From NCBI RefSeq assembly GCF_010894435.1, contig NZ_JAAIXZ010000012.1:186001-250000 (forward strand): a DNA stretch of 64,000 nt, read 5' to 3'. Source of the DNA: Pyxidicoccus trucidator (lineage in GTDB: Bacteria; Myxococcota; Myxococcia; Myxococcales; Myxococcaceae). Below are positions 49,815-58,040 of the stretch, one piece after another; within the stretch, counting starts at the first letter, position 1; every line of letters begins with the position of its first letter. Below the pieces are notes generated by a model, which had not been told where the DNA came from, made no database searches, and saw only the letters and a list, made by a program, of their open reading frames with translations. The position numbers were made by a program, and so were the translations under genes.

Positions 49815-51187
49815 TGAGGGCCTCGCGCTGGATGTGCGTGCTGACCGCCCTGCTCGCGCTGGGCGGCGGCAGCGGTTGCCCGAGCGAGCCCATGCCCTGC
49901 TTCAACGGCGCGCCGCCCCAGCGGCAGGGCTCGCCTGTCGTTGGCGTGGGCAACGAGGCCATCTTCAGCATCAGCGCCGACCTGACCCGGGCCTGCGACG
50001 CGCCCGACTCGCCGCGGCAGCCCGAGTCCGTCACCGTGGAGGTCAAGGACCCGGAGAACCAGCCCGTGCCCGCCACGGCGACACTGACCGGGGACGGCAA
50101 CACGGCCACCATCCGCTTCACGCCCACGGTGCGGGGGCGCCACCACGTCATCGTCGCCTTCGCCCCGGTGGGCAGCCTCCACCAGCTCGGCATCTTCGCG
50201 GGAGAGGACCGCCGCGAGGAGCCCGCCCTGGTGAACCTTCCCACCAGCACGGTCTGCCCCTATGTGGACCGCACCACGCGGGGCACCTGGCTGTGTGGCG
50301 TCGAGGCCCGGCGCGAGCTGACCGACGCGCCCCAGTCCCTCAGCACCACGCCGACCATCATCATGGCGGTGGCCGGAGACGTGGTGTGGACGGTGGATGG
50401 GGAGCGGGTGCTCCGCTACGTCGACACCGGCACCGGCCTGCTCGAGCTCACCGGCACCGCGCCCTACCCTCCCGGGGCGAGCTCGGGCACGTTCTATCGG
50501 CCCCCCTACGCGCGGCTCGCCAGCCCGGACGAACTGGTGCTGCTGAGCGAATCCTTCCTGCACCGCTACACCTTCACCGAGGAGGACGGCCTCGCCACCG
50601 CGCCCACCAACGTGTGGGTCCCCCAGGGGATGAGCTTGTTCGGCGGGGACAACGTGGGCGGGCTGCTGGTGCGCGCGGGAGCGAGGCTGCTGGTGGTGAC
50701 GCGCGTCTCCGACCCGCGGACCTTCGAGACGCGGACCCAGGCCTGCCCGTTCCAGCCCGGTGAGGGAGGCACGTACCACCCCGTGTCGGGCGAAGCCTGT
50801 CACACGCTGGTGGGCGACCCCGTGGGCTACGAAGAGGGCGTGGTGTGGACGCGCACCCTCAGCTCGTCGGTCACGGCACCGGCGGACACGCTCCGCCGCT
50901 TCACGGCCACCAGTGGCCGGCTGCTGGAGGAAGGCAGTCTCTCGCTGGATGGGCAGCTCACCGTCACCCTGCCCCCGCTGCGCCCGGGGCCTGCCGTCCC
51001 CTATCTGGCGACGCTGGGCGGCAGTACGCCCTTCGTCGCGCCTCGCTGGAATGCGGCGCGGGGGCTGCTGGAGCTGGAGCTGCTGCCCCGCCCGTCGAGT
51101 AGCAGCCAGCCCTACCTCGGACAGAACTTCCTCTGGATACACGGTGCGTCCAGCAGCATTGTGTACCCACGGCAGTCCACCCGCTGA
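49814..51187 (+). CDS. Putative lipoprotein of unknown function
   Basis: 457 aa. Signal MRASRWMCVLTALLALGGGS with lipobox GSGC. The mature part begins with a Pro-rich segment, an Ig-like domain (SVTVEVKDPENQPVPATATL, TATIRFTPTVRGRHHVIVAF) and then a propeller-like beta region (YARLASPDELVLLSESFLHR, GLLVRAGARLLVVTRVSDPR, LRRFTATSGRLLEEGSLSL). No recognised family. The ATG lies on the glpK stop codon, so it is translationally coupled. Confidence 0.75.
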   Translation: MRASRWMCVLTALLALGGGSGCPSEPMPCFNGAPPQRQGSPVVGVGNEAIFSISADLTRACDAPDSPRQPESVTVEVKDPENQPVPATATLTGDGNTATIRFTPTVRGRHHVIVAFAPVGSLHQLGIFAGEDRREEPALVNLPTSTVCPYVDRTTRGTWLCGVEARRELTDAPQSLSTTPTIIMAVAGDVVWTVDGERVLRYVDTGTGLLELTGTAPYPPGASSGTFYRPPYARLASPDELVLLSESFLHRYTFTEEDGLATAPTNVWVPQGMSLFGGDNVGGLLVRAGARLLVVTRVSDPRTFETRTQACPFQPGEGGTYHPVSGEACHTLVGDPVGYEEGVVWTRTLSSSVTAPADTLRRFTATSGRLLEEGSLSLDGQLTVTLPPLRPGPAVPYLATLGGSTPFVAPRWNAARGLLELELLPRPSSSSQPYLGQNFLWIHGASSSIVYPRQSTR

Positions 51188-51240
51188 CGGCAGGGCATTG
51201 ACGGCTTTCCTCGGGCGCGGGAGCGGGTAGAAAGAGGGCC

Positions 51241-51552
51241 ATGGCCCCTGACCGCACGCTGCTCGCCCCCGAGGCACTCCAGTCCTTCCTCGCCCAGCAC
51301 CCCGAGTGGAAGCACGAGGGCGGGATGATTCGCCGCACCTACGAGGCTCCCTCCTTCCTGGCCGGCATCGCCTTCGTGGAGAAGGTGGCGCACGCGGCGG
51401 AGAAGGCGGACCACCACCCGGACATCGACATCCGCTGGCGGAAGGTGACGCTGGCGCTCGTCACCCATGACGCCGGGGGCCTCACCTTCCGCGACACCGC
51501 CCTGGCCGCCGAGGCCGACCGCCTCTTCGCGGAGGTGGTGCGCGCGAAGTGA
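51241..51552 (+). CDS. phhB: 4a-hydroxytetrahydrobiopterin (pterin carbinolamine) dehydratase
   Basis: 103 aa, usual PCD/DCoH length. It dehydrates 4a-hydroxytetrahydrobiopterin, recycling the cofactor of aromatic amino acid hydroxylases. Key motif VAHAAEKADHHPDIDIRWRK (E..KADHHPD), and the end VTHDAGGLTFRDTALAAEAD, including T..GGLT..D. The catalytic His pair and Asp are present. RBS AAAGAGGGCC. It overlaps the next gene by 4 bp (GTGA). There is no phenylalanine hydroxylase close by. Confidence 0.93.
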   Translation: MAPDRTLLAPEALQSFLAQHPEWKHEGGMIRRTYEAPSFLAGIAFVEKVAHAAEKADHHPDIDIRWRKVTLALVTHDAGGLTFRDTALAAEADRLFAEVVRAK

Positions 51553-52895
51553 GCACCGTGTCTCCGAAGACCTCGACGGCGCGGCGTCCGGGTGACACGA
51601 GCGTTGGCACCCCGGGCACCCACGGAATGGACGTGCGCGGCGTGGGCACCCGGTGCGCGGTGGTGCTCCTGTGCGCGGCGGTGCTGGCCGTGGCCCCGGC
51701 GGCGCGGGCGCAGGACGCCGAGCCCGAGGCGCCGCATCCGGAGCGGCTGTACTACAACCCCGGCTCGCTGCTGGGCTCGGCGCGCGTGGTGGCGCTGGGT
51801 GGCGCGTACGTGGGCATCGCCGAGGGCGCGGCGGGCTTCCCCAGCAACCTGGCCGCGCTGGCGCACCGGGGCGCCGCGCTGGAGAAGGACTGGGACCTGG
51901 GCGTCACGCTGACCTGGCTGGATTTGCCCTTCACTGGCGGGCGCAAGCGGGACCTCGACAACGACGGGCGGCCGGACGAGTCCGAGGACAGCCGGCAGCT
52001 GCTGGGCGGGCTGCTGCTGCAATACAAGCGCTTCGGCATGGGCTTCGCGCTGCGCAACAGCGTGGTGACCTACTGCGCCACCGTGGCGTGTGCGACGGAC
52101 TCCGAGCGCATCCGCGTGTCGCTGACACAGTCGGTGCTGGCGGGGGCGGTGGCCTTCGGCCAGGACGACTTCATCATCGCGCTGGGGCTCTACGCGGCGC
52201 AGGCCTCCTTCCGCCTCGCCTCCGGTGGTGACGAGCTTCGCTACGGGGACACGGGCGTGGAGGTGGACATCCTCTACCGGCCACACGGGCGCGCGTGGCG
52301 CATGGGTGTGACGGTGCGGCCGGAGGTGGTGGCGGAGTTGCGACAGGAGGACGGACAGGCGCCGGTGCTCGCGGGCCGGACGCTCTTCAGCGCGGTGGTG
52401 GCGCCGGCGGTGCTGTCGCTGGGCGCGAGCTGGCGCTTCGGCGAGGGCGCCCATCGCTACAACCGCCTGTCGCCCGCGGCCCGTCGGCAGCTGTTGGTGG
52501 AGGGCGACGCGCTGCCGGTGCCGGAGCAGGAGCCGAAGGACGCGCCCGCGGGACGGTGGCTGCTGAGCGCGCAGGTGGACCTCATCTCCGGCGTGGACAA
52601 CGCGGTGCCGGTGCGCTCGTTCGCCTCCACGGCGGAGGCGCAGCCAGTGGGCCAGGCCGCCGAGTTCGCGCCCCGCCTCGGCGTGGAGCACGACACGGTG
52701 CCGGGCATGATTCGCCTCCGGGCGGGAGTCTATGCGGAGCCCTCGCCCTTCGACGGCCGGCCGGCGCGGCCCCATTTCACGGGTGGCTTCGAGGTGTTCG
52801 TCCTGCGCTACTGGGAGGACTGGGCCGTCACCGCGTCCTTCGACCTGGCGCGCCGGTACACCAACGTGGGCCTGTCCATCGGGTTCTGGCGGTGA
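51549..52895 (+). CDS. Putative outer-membrane barrel protein
   Basis: 448 aa. From GTG 51549 there is a 26-residue polar N-terminal piece, then MDVRGVGTRCAVVLLCAAVL..., a signal peptide cut near ARAQ; a start at ATG 51627 gives the cleaner signal, but GTG overlaps the phhB stop and suggests coupling. The mature part opens with ERLYYNPGSLLGSARVVALG and YVGIAEGAAGFPSNLAALAH, a signature of PorV/UPF0164-type or FadL-like barrel N termini, followed by many amphipathic strands (LLLQYKRFGMGFALRNSVVT, IIALGLYAAQASFRLASGG). The terminus is SIGFWR. Likely outer-membrane transport or assembly, function unknown. Confidence 0.72.
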   Translation: MSTVSPKTSTARRPGDTSVGTPGTHGMDVRGVGTRCAVVLLCAAVLAVAPAARAQDAEPEAPHPERLYYNPGSLLGSARVVALGGAYVGIAEGAAGFPSNLAALAHRGAALEKDWDLGVTLTWLDLPFTGGRKRDLDNDGRPDESEDSRQLLGGLLLQYKRFGMGFALRNSVVTYCATVACATDSERIRVSLTQSVLAGAVAFGQDDFIIALGLYAAQASFRLASGGDELRYGDTGVEVDILYRPHGRAWRMGVTVRPEVVAELRQEDGQAPVLAGRTLFSAVVAPAVLSLGASWRFGEGAHRYNRLSPAARRQLLVEGDALPVPEQEPKDAPAGRWLLSAQVDLISGVDNAVPVRSFASTAEAQPVGQAAEFAPRLGVEHDTVPGMIRLRAGVYAEPSPFDGRPARPHFTGGFEVFVLRYWEDWAVTASFDLARRYTNVGLSIGFWR

Positions 52896-53770
52896 TGCGC
52901 ACGGGGCTGCTCACGGTGCTGGCACTGGTGGGCTTCGCGGCCAACTCGCTGCTGTGCCGCGCGGCGCTGGCGGGCGGTGGACGACTCATCGACGCGGCCT
53001 CCTTCACCGGAGTGCGGCTGGTGTCCGGCGCGCTGGTGCTGGCGGTGCTGCTGCGGGTCCGGGGCGGACGGTACACGGGAGGCTCCTGGCCTTCCGCGCT
53101 GGCCCTCTTCGTGTACGCGGCGGGCTTCTCGCTGGCGTACGTGCGCATTCCCGCGGGGGTGGGCGCGCTGCTGCTGTTCGGCTGCGTGCAGGCGACGATG
53201 CTGGGCATGGGCCTGGCGCGGGGCGAGCGGCCGAAGGCCCGCGAGGTGGCGGGCCTGCTGCTGGCACTGAGTGGGCTGGTGGGGCTGACGGCGCCCGGAG
53301 GCTCCGCGCCGGACCCGGTGGGCGCGGCGCTGATGGCGGGCGCGGGCGTGGCGTGGGGCGTGTACTCGCTGCGGGGGCGTGGCAACCGGAACCCGCTGGC
53401 CGCCACCGCGGACAACTTCCTGCGCTCCGTGCCCATGGCGGCGGCGCTGTCGGCCGTGGGGCTGTGGGTGCAGGGGACGCCGCACGCGACGGGGCACGGA
53501 GTGGCACTCGCGGTGGCCTCGGGAGCACTGGCGTCCGGCGTGGGCTACAGCCTGTGGTACGCGGCGCTGCCGCACCTGACGGCGACGCGCGCGGCCATCG
53601 TCCAGCTCTCGGTGCCGGTGCTGGCGGCGGTGGGTGGCGTGCTGCTGCTCGGTGAGACGCTGACTCAGCGGCTCGTCTTCGCGGGAGCGGCGCTGCTGAT
53701 GGGCGTGCTGCTCGCGCTCTCCGCGAAGGCAGCGCCCCGTGCTCCCGTGGCCGCGCCCACGCGGGAGTGA
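52895..53770 (+). CDS. EamA/DMT superfamily transporter
   Basis: 291 aa, ten helices in two EamA repeats. First half: LALVGFAANSLLCRAALAGG, FTGVRLVSGALVLAVLL, ALALFVYAAGFSLAYVRIPA, GVGALLLFGCVQATMLGMGL. Second half: VGAALMAGAGVAWGVYSLRG, ADNFLRSVPMAAALSAVGLW, ALAVASGALASGVGYSLWYA and RAAIVQLSVPVLAAVGGVLL. These are drug/metabolite exporters of amino acids or metabolites; the substrate is not predictable. The ATG directly follows a GTG and overlaps the previous stop. The last 70 bp of the gene are part of the tandem-duplicated unit downstream. Confidence 0.9.
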   Translation: MRTGLLTVLALVGFAANSLLCRAALAGGGRLIDAASFTGVRLVSGALVLAVLLRVRGGRYTGGSWPSALALFVYAAGFSLAYVRIPAGVGALLLFGCVQATMLGMGLARGERPKAREVAGLLLALSGLVGLTAPGGSAPDPVGAALMAGAGVAWGVYSLRGRGNRNPLAATADNFLRSVPMAAALSAVGLWVQGTPHATGHGVALAVASGALASGVGYSLWYAALPHLTATRAAIVQLSVPVLAAVGGVLLLGETLTQRLVFAGAALLMGVLLALSAKAAPRAPVAAPTRE

Positions 53771-53781
53771 GTCACGTCAGC

Positions 53782-54357
53782 TCAGGGGGCATCCAGTTCG
53801 GGAGGCCACAGGGCTCCCAGCTCCAGCTCCACGGCTTCGAACGGCTCGGCCCGGATGCGAGCGTCACCCGACCAGGTGCCTCGCTCCACCCACTTTCCGT
53901 TGTGCCGCTGGAACACCTCCAGCGTCCGCGTGTCCGGGTCTATCAGCCACACATGCGTGACGCCCTCGCGCGCGTAGAGCTCCCGCTTGCGCTTCCGGTC
54001 CAGTGACGCGGTGGAGGGTGAGAGCACCTCGCAGACCCAGTCCGGCGCCAGCGTGAAGTACGGCACTCGCGGAATCTGGGGCATCCGCTCGCGGCGCCAC
54101 CCCGCCATGTCTGGCACCAGGACATCCTTGCCGAAGTGCAGCTCCGGCTCGTCCAGGATCCACCAGCCTCCTGGCCCTCCCCGCCCTCGCTGGAAGGCGC
54201 TGAGCAGGTCACTGAGCATCACGGAATGAGCCACCGTATGCGGGCTCGCCGGTCGCGGCATGACGATGAGCTCACCGTCGATGATCTGCCCCACCACATG
54301 CTCGGGCAGCGCCAGCAGGTCCTCATAGGTGGCAGGACGCTTCGTCTCATTGCCCAT
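53782..54357 (-). CDS. Uma2 family endonuclease (copy A)
   Basis: 191 aa Uma2/DUF820 protein, a PD-(D/E)xK fold predicted nuclease. Starts MGNETKRPATYEDLLALPEH, VVGQIIDGELIVMPRPA. Candidate active-site residues: Asp in VLVPDMAGWRRER, Glu in DWVCEVLSPSTASL and Lys in DRKRKRELYA, followed by GVTHVWLIDPDTRTLEVFQR. Family members are scattered as stand-alone nucleases of unclear role, often in multi-copy sets. Convergent to EamA (12-bp gap). The N-terminal part is identical to copy B, the central part not. Confidence 0.9.
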   Translation of the reverse strand: MGNETKRPATYEDLLALPEHVVGQIIDGELIVMPRPASPHTVAHSVMLSDLLSAFQRGRGGPGGWWILDEPELHFGKDVLVPDMAGWRRERMPQIPRVPYFTLAPDWVCEVLSPSTASLDRKRKRELYAREGVTHVWLIDPDTRTLEVFQRHNGKWVERGTWSGDARIRAEPFEAVELELGALWPPELDAP

Positions 54358-54521
54358 CTCGGAACTCCCCAGTCCTCCAACTCCCCACCCTTCCATCATC
54401 GACCCTGCCTCCCTGGAGTGGAACCCCACCCACGACCGCGTGTCCAGTTCTTCCTACCCCAGGGGTCTGACACTGGAAGGAGCCCGCACCCCACCCCTCA
54501 CGTCGCCACCGGCGGAAACGA

Positions 54522-54599
54522 GATGGGTGTGCTGCTCGCGCTCTCCGCGAAGGCAGCGCCCGTGCTCCCGTGGCGACCCCCTCGCGGGAGTGAGTCACG
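54522..54599 (+). pseudogene. Duplicated tail fragment of the EamA transporter gene
   Basis: Second copy of the last approximately 25 codons of the EamA gene (GATGGGTGTGCTGCTCGCGC...). A single-base deletion in the C run (CCCGTG instead of CCCCGTG) shifts the frame, so it encodes nothing. It is a by-product of the tandem duplication. Confidence 0.85.
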
Positions 54600-54604
54600 T
54601 CAGG

Positions 54605-55180
54605 TCAGGGGGCCTGAGGCTTCCGCAGCCACAGGGTTCCGAGATTCAGTTCCAGTTCTTCGAAGGGCGCAGCCCGGACACAGGCATCGCCCGACCACGT
54701 GCCTCGCGGCGCCCACTGCCCGTCCTGCTGCTGAAGCACCTCGAGCGTCCGTGATTCCGGGTCCACCAACCACATATGGCCAACGCCTTCGCGCGCATGG
54801 ACTTCCGGCTTGCGCTTCCGGTCGAGCGCCCTGGTCGAGGGAGAGAGCACCTCGCACACCCAATCGGGTGCCAGGGTGAAATACGGAGCGACCGGTACAT
54901 CTGGCATGCGCTCGATTCGCCAACCGGCGATGTCTGGAACCAGGACATCGCGGCCGAGGTGCAGCTCCGGTTCACCGACGATCCACCATCCGCCCAACCT
55001 TCCTCGCTCATGTTCGAAGGTGCCGTTCAGGTCGGCGAGCAGTCTGGAGTAGATCACCGCGTGGAGGTTCGCCGGCCGCGGCATGACGATGAGCTCACCG
55101 TCGATGATCTGCCCGACCACGTGCTCGGGCAGTGCCAGCAGGTCCTCATAGGTGGCAGGACGCTTCGTCTCATTGCCCAT
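54605..55180 (-). CDS. Uma2 family endonuclease (copy B)
   Basis: 191 aa paralogue of copy A. Shared N terminus (MGNETKRPATYEDLLALPEH, VVGQIIDGELIVMPRPA) then divergence: HAVIYSRLLADLNGTFEHER, GGWWIVGEPELHLGRDVLVP, DIAGWRIERMPDVPVAPYFT and VCEVLSPSTRALDRKRKPEV. The Asp, Glu and Lys of the predicted nuclease site are conserved. C-terminal regions also differ (LGTLWLRKPQAP). Both paralogues share the same upstream region, so they are probably under the same control. Confidence 0.9.
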   Translation of the reverse strand: MGNETKRPATYEDLLALPEHVVGQIIDGELIVMPRPANLHAVIYSRLLADLNGTFEHERGRLGGWWIVGEPELHLGRDVLVPDIAGWRIERMPDVPVAPYFTLAPDWVCEVLSPSTRALDRKRKPEVHAREGVGHMWLVDPESRTLEVLQQQDGQWAPRGTWSGDACVRAAPFEELELNLGTLWLRKPQAP

Positions 55181-55449
55181 CTCGGAACTCCCCAGTCCAC
55201 CAACTCCCCACCCTTCCATCATCGACCTTGCCTCCCTGGAGTGGAACCCCACCCACGACCGCGTGTCCAGTTCTTCCTACCCCAGAGGTCTGACACTGGA
55301 AGGAGCCCGCACCCCACCCCTCACGTCGCCACCGGCGGAAACGAGGCAAGAAGCGCAAGCACTGGCAACCATGACGCGCCCGTCACCGGCGGCTCGCCTT
55401 TCGCATCCATGCCATGTCACCGTCACCGGCCATCTCCCCAGGAGGGGCC

Positions 55450-56304
55450 ATGGAACGACGCGCGACACCGCACCGGGGCTGCAACCTGAGCTGGTTCGTG
55501 GAGGGACAGGGAACTCCCGTGGTGCTCATCCAGGGCTCGGGCGTCGGCGCCAATGGCTGGAGGCCGCAGCTGGACGCGCTCACCTCGCGCTTCCAGTGCC
55601 TGTGCTTCGACAACCGAGCCTACGGCCGCAGCGTTCCCTCCGCCGAGCCCCTCTCCCTGGAACTGATGGCCGAGGACGTCCTCGCGCTGATGGACGCCCA
55701 GGGCTGGGACAGCGCCCACCTCGTCGGGCATTCGATGGGCGGGCTCATCGCGCAGTACGTGGCGCGACGCGCGCGGGCCCGGGTGAGGAGCCTCGCGCTC
55801 CTGTGCACCTTCGCGAATGGCGCGGCGCCGTCAAAGCTGACGCCATGGCTGGTCGGCGTGGGCCTGCGCACGCGCCTTGGCACCCGGCGCATGCGGCAAC
55901 GGGCCTTCATGGAGATGGTGCTCACCCCTGGGGAACTGGCGGCCGTCGACCCCGACGCCATGGCGAAGAAACTGGCCGGCCTCTTCGACCGCGACCTGGC
56001 GGAGTCCCCGCCCGTCCTGATGCAGCAGGTGAGGACCATGGCTCGCGCGGATGCACGGCCCTTCCTCTCCGAGCTGGCCGGCCTCCCCACACTCGTCGCA
56101 AGCGCGGAGCACGACCGCATCGCCACGCCCGCCTCCGGCCGCGAGCTCGCGCAGGGGATTCCCAGCGCGCGCTACGTCGAGCTGGGCGGCACCGCCCACG
56201 CGATGACGATGACCCGCGACGCGGAGGTCAACGCCCTGCTGGTGGAGCACCTGGAGCGCGCGGAGCAGGGCTCCCGCTCCGCCACGCTCGCCGCTCGGGC
56301 CTGA
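55450..56304 (+). CDS. Alpha/beta hydrolase
   Basis: 284 aa alpha/beta hydrolase with the classical order: VVLIQGSGVGANGWRPQLDA (oxyanion segment), CFDNRAYGRSVPSAEPLSLE, AHLVGHSMGGLIAQYVARRA (nucleophile Ser in GHSMG), SAEHDRIATPASG (Asp) and ELGGTAHAMTMTRDAEVN (His). This matches the AB hydrolase 1 group that includes haloalkane-dehalogenase-like and 3-oxoadipate enol-lactonase-like enzymes; the substrate is open. AGGAGGGGCC directly precedes the ATG at 55450. No signal peptide. Monocistronic. Confidence 0.9.
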   Translation: MERRATPHRGCNLSWFVEGQGTPVVLIQGSGVGANGWRPQLDALTSRFQCLCFDNRAYGRSVPSAEPLSLELMAEDVLALMDAQGWDSAHLVGHSMGGLIAQYVARRARARVRSLALLCTFANGAAPSKLTPWLVGVGLRTRLGTRRMRQRAFMEMVLTPGELAAVDPDAMAKKLAGLFDRDLAESPPVLMQQVRTMARADARPFLSELAGLPTLVASAEHDRIATPASGRELAQGIPSARYVELGGTAHAMTMTRDAEVNALLVEHLERAEQGSRSATLAARA

Positions 56305-56339
56305 CGGGGCGAACGCCCGAGAGGCCCGCCTCGACGACG

Positions 56340-57581
56340 TCAGCCGCCCTGCTCGCAGTAGCCGTAGTTGCAGGAGGGCGCCGAGGACGGACAGTCCCCG
56401 GGGCCACCGCACGGCGTGCAGGAGGAGGCGCCGTTGGCCACCTTGTCGAAGAAGCAGCCGCAGCGCAGGCCGGAGGTGACGGGCGACAGCGGGCCCATCT
56501 CCGTGGTGCGCTTCACCCTCATCGCGCACTTGGGCACCAGGTGCTTGTTGATGATGGCCTCCAGCAGCGGCTGCTCGAGTTGCGGGGCGGCGAAGCGGCT
56601 CACCAGCGCGCCTGCGGCGGCCGTGGGCAGGCCATTCTCCACGCGCGTGTAGAAGTGCACCGGCCCCCAGATGGGGTAGTGGCCATCACGCACGTTCGCC
56701 TTGTCCTTGGCGAACGGAGTCGAGTCCGGCAGGAAGCCGCACTTCTGCCCCCGGGCCTGGAAGGCAAGGATGCGCAGGTTGGAGCGCTCCTCGTCCGCCA
56801 CGTCCGTGGAGAGGATGCCGATGGCCTTCTCCGAGGAGCTGGCGTCCAGCAGCAGCTTCATGTTCTTGCGCACGCCGTCACTGCCGCCACGGTCCACGCC
56901 CCACCACTTGTCGGCCGGCACGCTGATGGCCCGGGCAATCATCTGCTGCGTGCCGGAGCTCGCGTTGCGCACGAAGAACAGCGAGGCCTCCAGCCAGGGC
57001 GTGGCCTTGCCCGCGTTGCCGCCCATGCCGAAGGCCATGTACGCCGCCTCCGCGCTGATGCTCTTCTGCGTGGAGTTCACCGGCACCACGAAGGTCATCG
57101 GCTGGATGGGGCCCTCGTAGTCGGCGATCTGCACCCCGGCGGGGGCCTCGACGGCGCACGTGGAGGCGAAGACGTCCGACACTCCGACGTCCACCAGCAC
57201 GCCCTCCGGCGGCAGCGAGCACTCCTGCGCCGAGCCGTCCGCCTTGAGCAGGATGGCGTAGTTGGCGGCCCGCGTCCCCGCGGCGGGAATGTCCTTCATC
57301 ACCCGCTTCGTCGGGTCCGCGCTGTAGATGGCGGTGACGCCGGTGCACGAGCCCTGGGCCTGGTAGACGACGCTATAGGCGGGCGTGTCCTGGGCGAGCA
57401 GCGGCGCCACCACCGTGAGGAACGAGCGGACGGCCGACGAGCCCGCCACGTAGACGACCTGGGTGGTGGGACAGGAGATGGTGGGCGTGTTCGTCTGCGC
57501 GTGGGCGGCCGGGACGGCGAGCGCGGCGAGGAGCAGGGCCAGCGCGCGCGCCGGGCCGCCGGAAAGGGCGGGAAGTCTCAT
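56340..57581 (-). CDS. Phosphate-binding-protein-like (PstS fold) secreted protein
   Basis: 413 aa. Signal peptide MRLPALSGGPARALALLLAA ends near AHAQ. The mature protein follows a type II periplasmic-binding fold: VVYVAGSSAVRSFLTVVAPL (like the PstS N-terminal TGSS-x-V region), YEGPIQPMTFVVPVNSTQKS, QQMIARAISVPADKWWGVDR and GILSTDVADEERSNLRILAF. The C-terminal 40 residues carry seven closely spaced Cys (CGCFFDKVANGASSCTPCGG...), not seen in PstS. Last gene of the kinase operon; it may report a small ligand to it. Start ATG 57581, with a GTG at 57590 as the alternative. Confidence 0.75.
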   Translation of the reverse strand: MRLPALSGGPARALALLLAALAVPAAHAQTNTPTISCPTTQVVYVAGSSAVRSFLTVVAPLLAQDTPAYSVVYQAQGSCTGVTAIYSADPTKRVMKDIPAAGTRAANYAILLKADGSAQECSLPPEGVLVDVGVSDVFASTCAVEAPAGVQIADYEGPIQPMTFVVPVNSTQKSISAEAAYMAFGMGGNAGKATPWLEASLFFVRNASSGTQQMIARAISVPADKWWGVDRGGSDGVRKNMKLLLDASSSEKAIGILSTDVADEERSNLRILAFQARGQKCGFLPDSTPFAKDKANVRDGHYPIWGPVHFYTRVENGLPTAAAGALVSRFAAPQLEQPLLEAIINKHLVPKCAMRVKRTTEMGPLSPVTSGLRCGCFFDKVANGASSCTPCGGPGDCPSSAPSCNYGYCEQGG

Positions 57582-57635
57582 GGGAGGCACGTCTTCGGGA
57601 AGGAGCGGAAACCGGAGGGAAGAGGACGAGGCGGC

Positions 57636-58013
57636 TCAGGGAGGCCGGGGAACGAGGTCGGGCAGCGCGCCGCTGGAGTCGCACAACCCCAGGCGCGCGC
57701 AGTTGTCGAAGGGCACGCAGTCCGCGCGCGTGCACTGATTCAGGAACTGCTCCTCGCTGGAGGCGGCACCGCGGAAGCAGCCCTGCGGACCGAGCCCGGA
57801 GGCCACGCACACCCCCTCCTGGCAGAGGGGGTAGGTGCCGAAGCGCTCGCAGTCCGAGTCCGCGGTGCACTGCGCGGACTCGGTATCCAGGGCCAGCGAG
57901 CAGCCGGCGCCCGCCAGCAGCAGCACCGGCACGAGCAGGGCGCGGCGCACCCGGCGGGAGGAGGGAACGCGCGGCCAGGCGAAGCCGCGCGAGTGGGGAG
58001 GAAGGGAAGGCAT
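57636..58013 (-). CDS. Cys-rich small lipoprotein
   Basis: 125 aa from the ATG at 58013; a GTG at 57950 gives a cleaner lipoprotein signal (MRRALLVPVLLLAGAGC). The mature part has eight or more Cys spaced as in small disulfide domains: AQCTADSDCERFGTYPLCQE, GVCVASGLGPQGCF and QCTRADCVPFDNCARLGLC. CTADSDC-type spacing is common in myxobacterial surface proteins. Shares the Cys style with the neighbouring binding protein's tail, with which it is probably cotranscribed. Function unknown. Confidence 0.7.
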   Translation of the reverse strand: MPSLPPHSRGFAWPRVPSSRRVRRALLVPVLLLAGAGCSLALDTESAQCTADSDCERFGTYPLCQEGVCVASGLGPQGCFRGAASSEEQFLNQCTRADCVPFDNCARLGLCDSSGALPDLVPRPP

Positions 58014-58040
58014 GGGTGTGGCTCGTGAAGGAGTCAGAAG

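Larger units (their letters stand above)
53698..55345. repeat. Tandem duplication, two 824-bp units carrying Uma2 genes
   Basis: Unit A (53698-54521) and unit B (54522-55345) each contain the tail of the EamA gene (GATGGGcGTGCTGCTCG start), a full Uma2 gene in minus orientation and its upstream region ending CACCGGCGGAAACGAG. The unit ends, the first 40 codons of the genes and the 165-bp upstream regions are almost identical, while the middle of the genes differs substantially. The boundary at 54521/54522 marks a direct tandem junction. Confidence 0.88.

Noticed and set aside
53782..55180. Uma2 pair as transposase or insertion-sequence genes
   Set aside because: Sequence matches the DUF820 nuclease fold, there are no terminal inverted repeats, and the duplicated ends are part of the neighbouring EamA gene.
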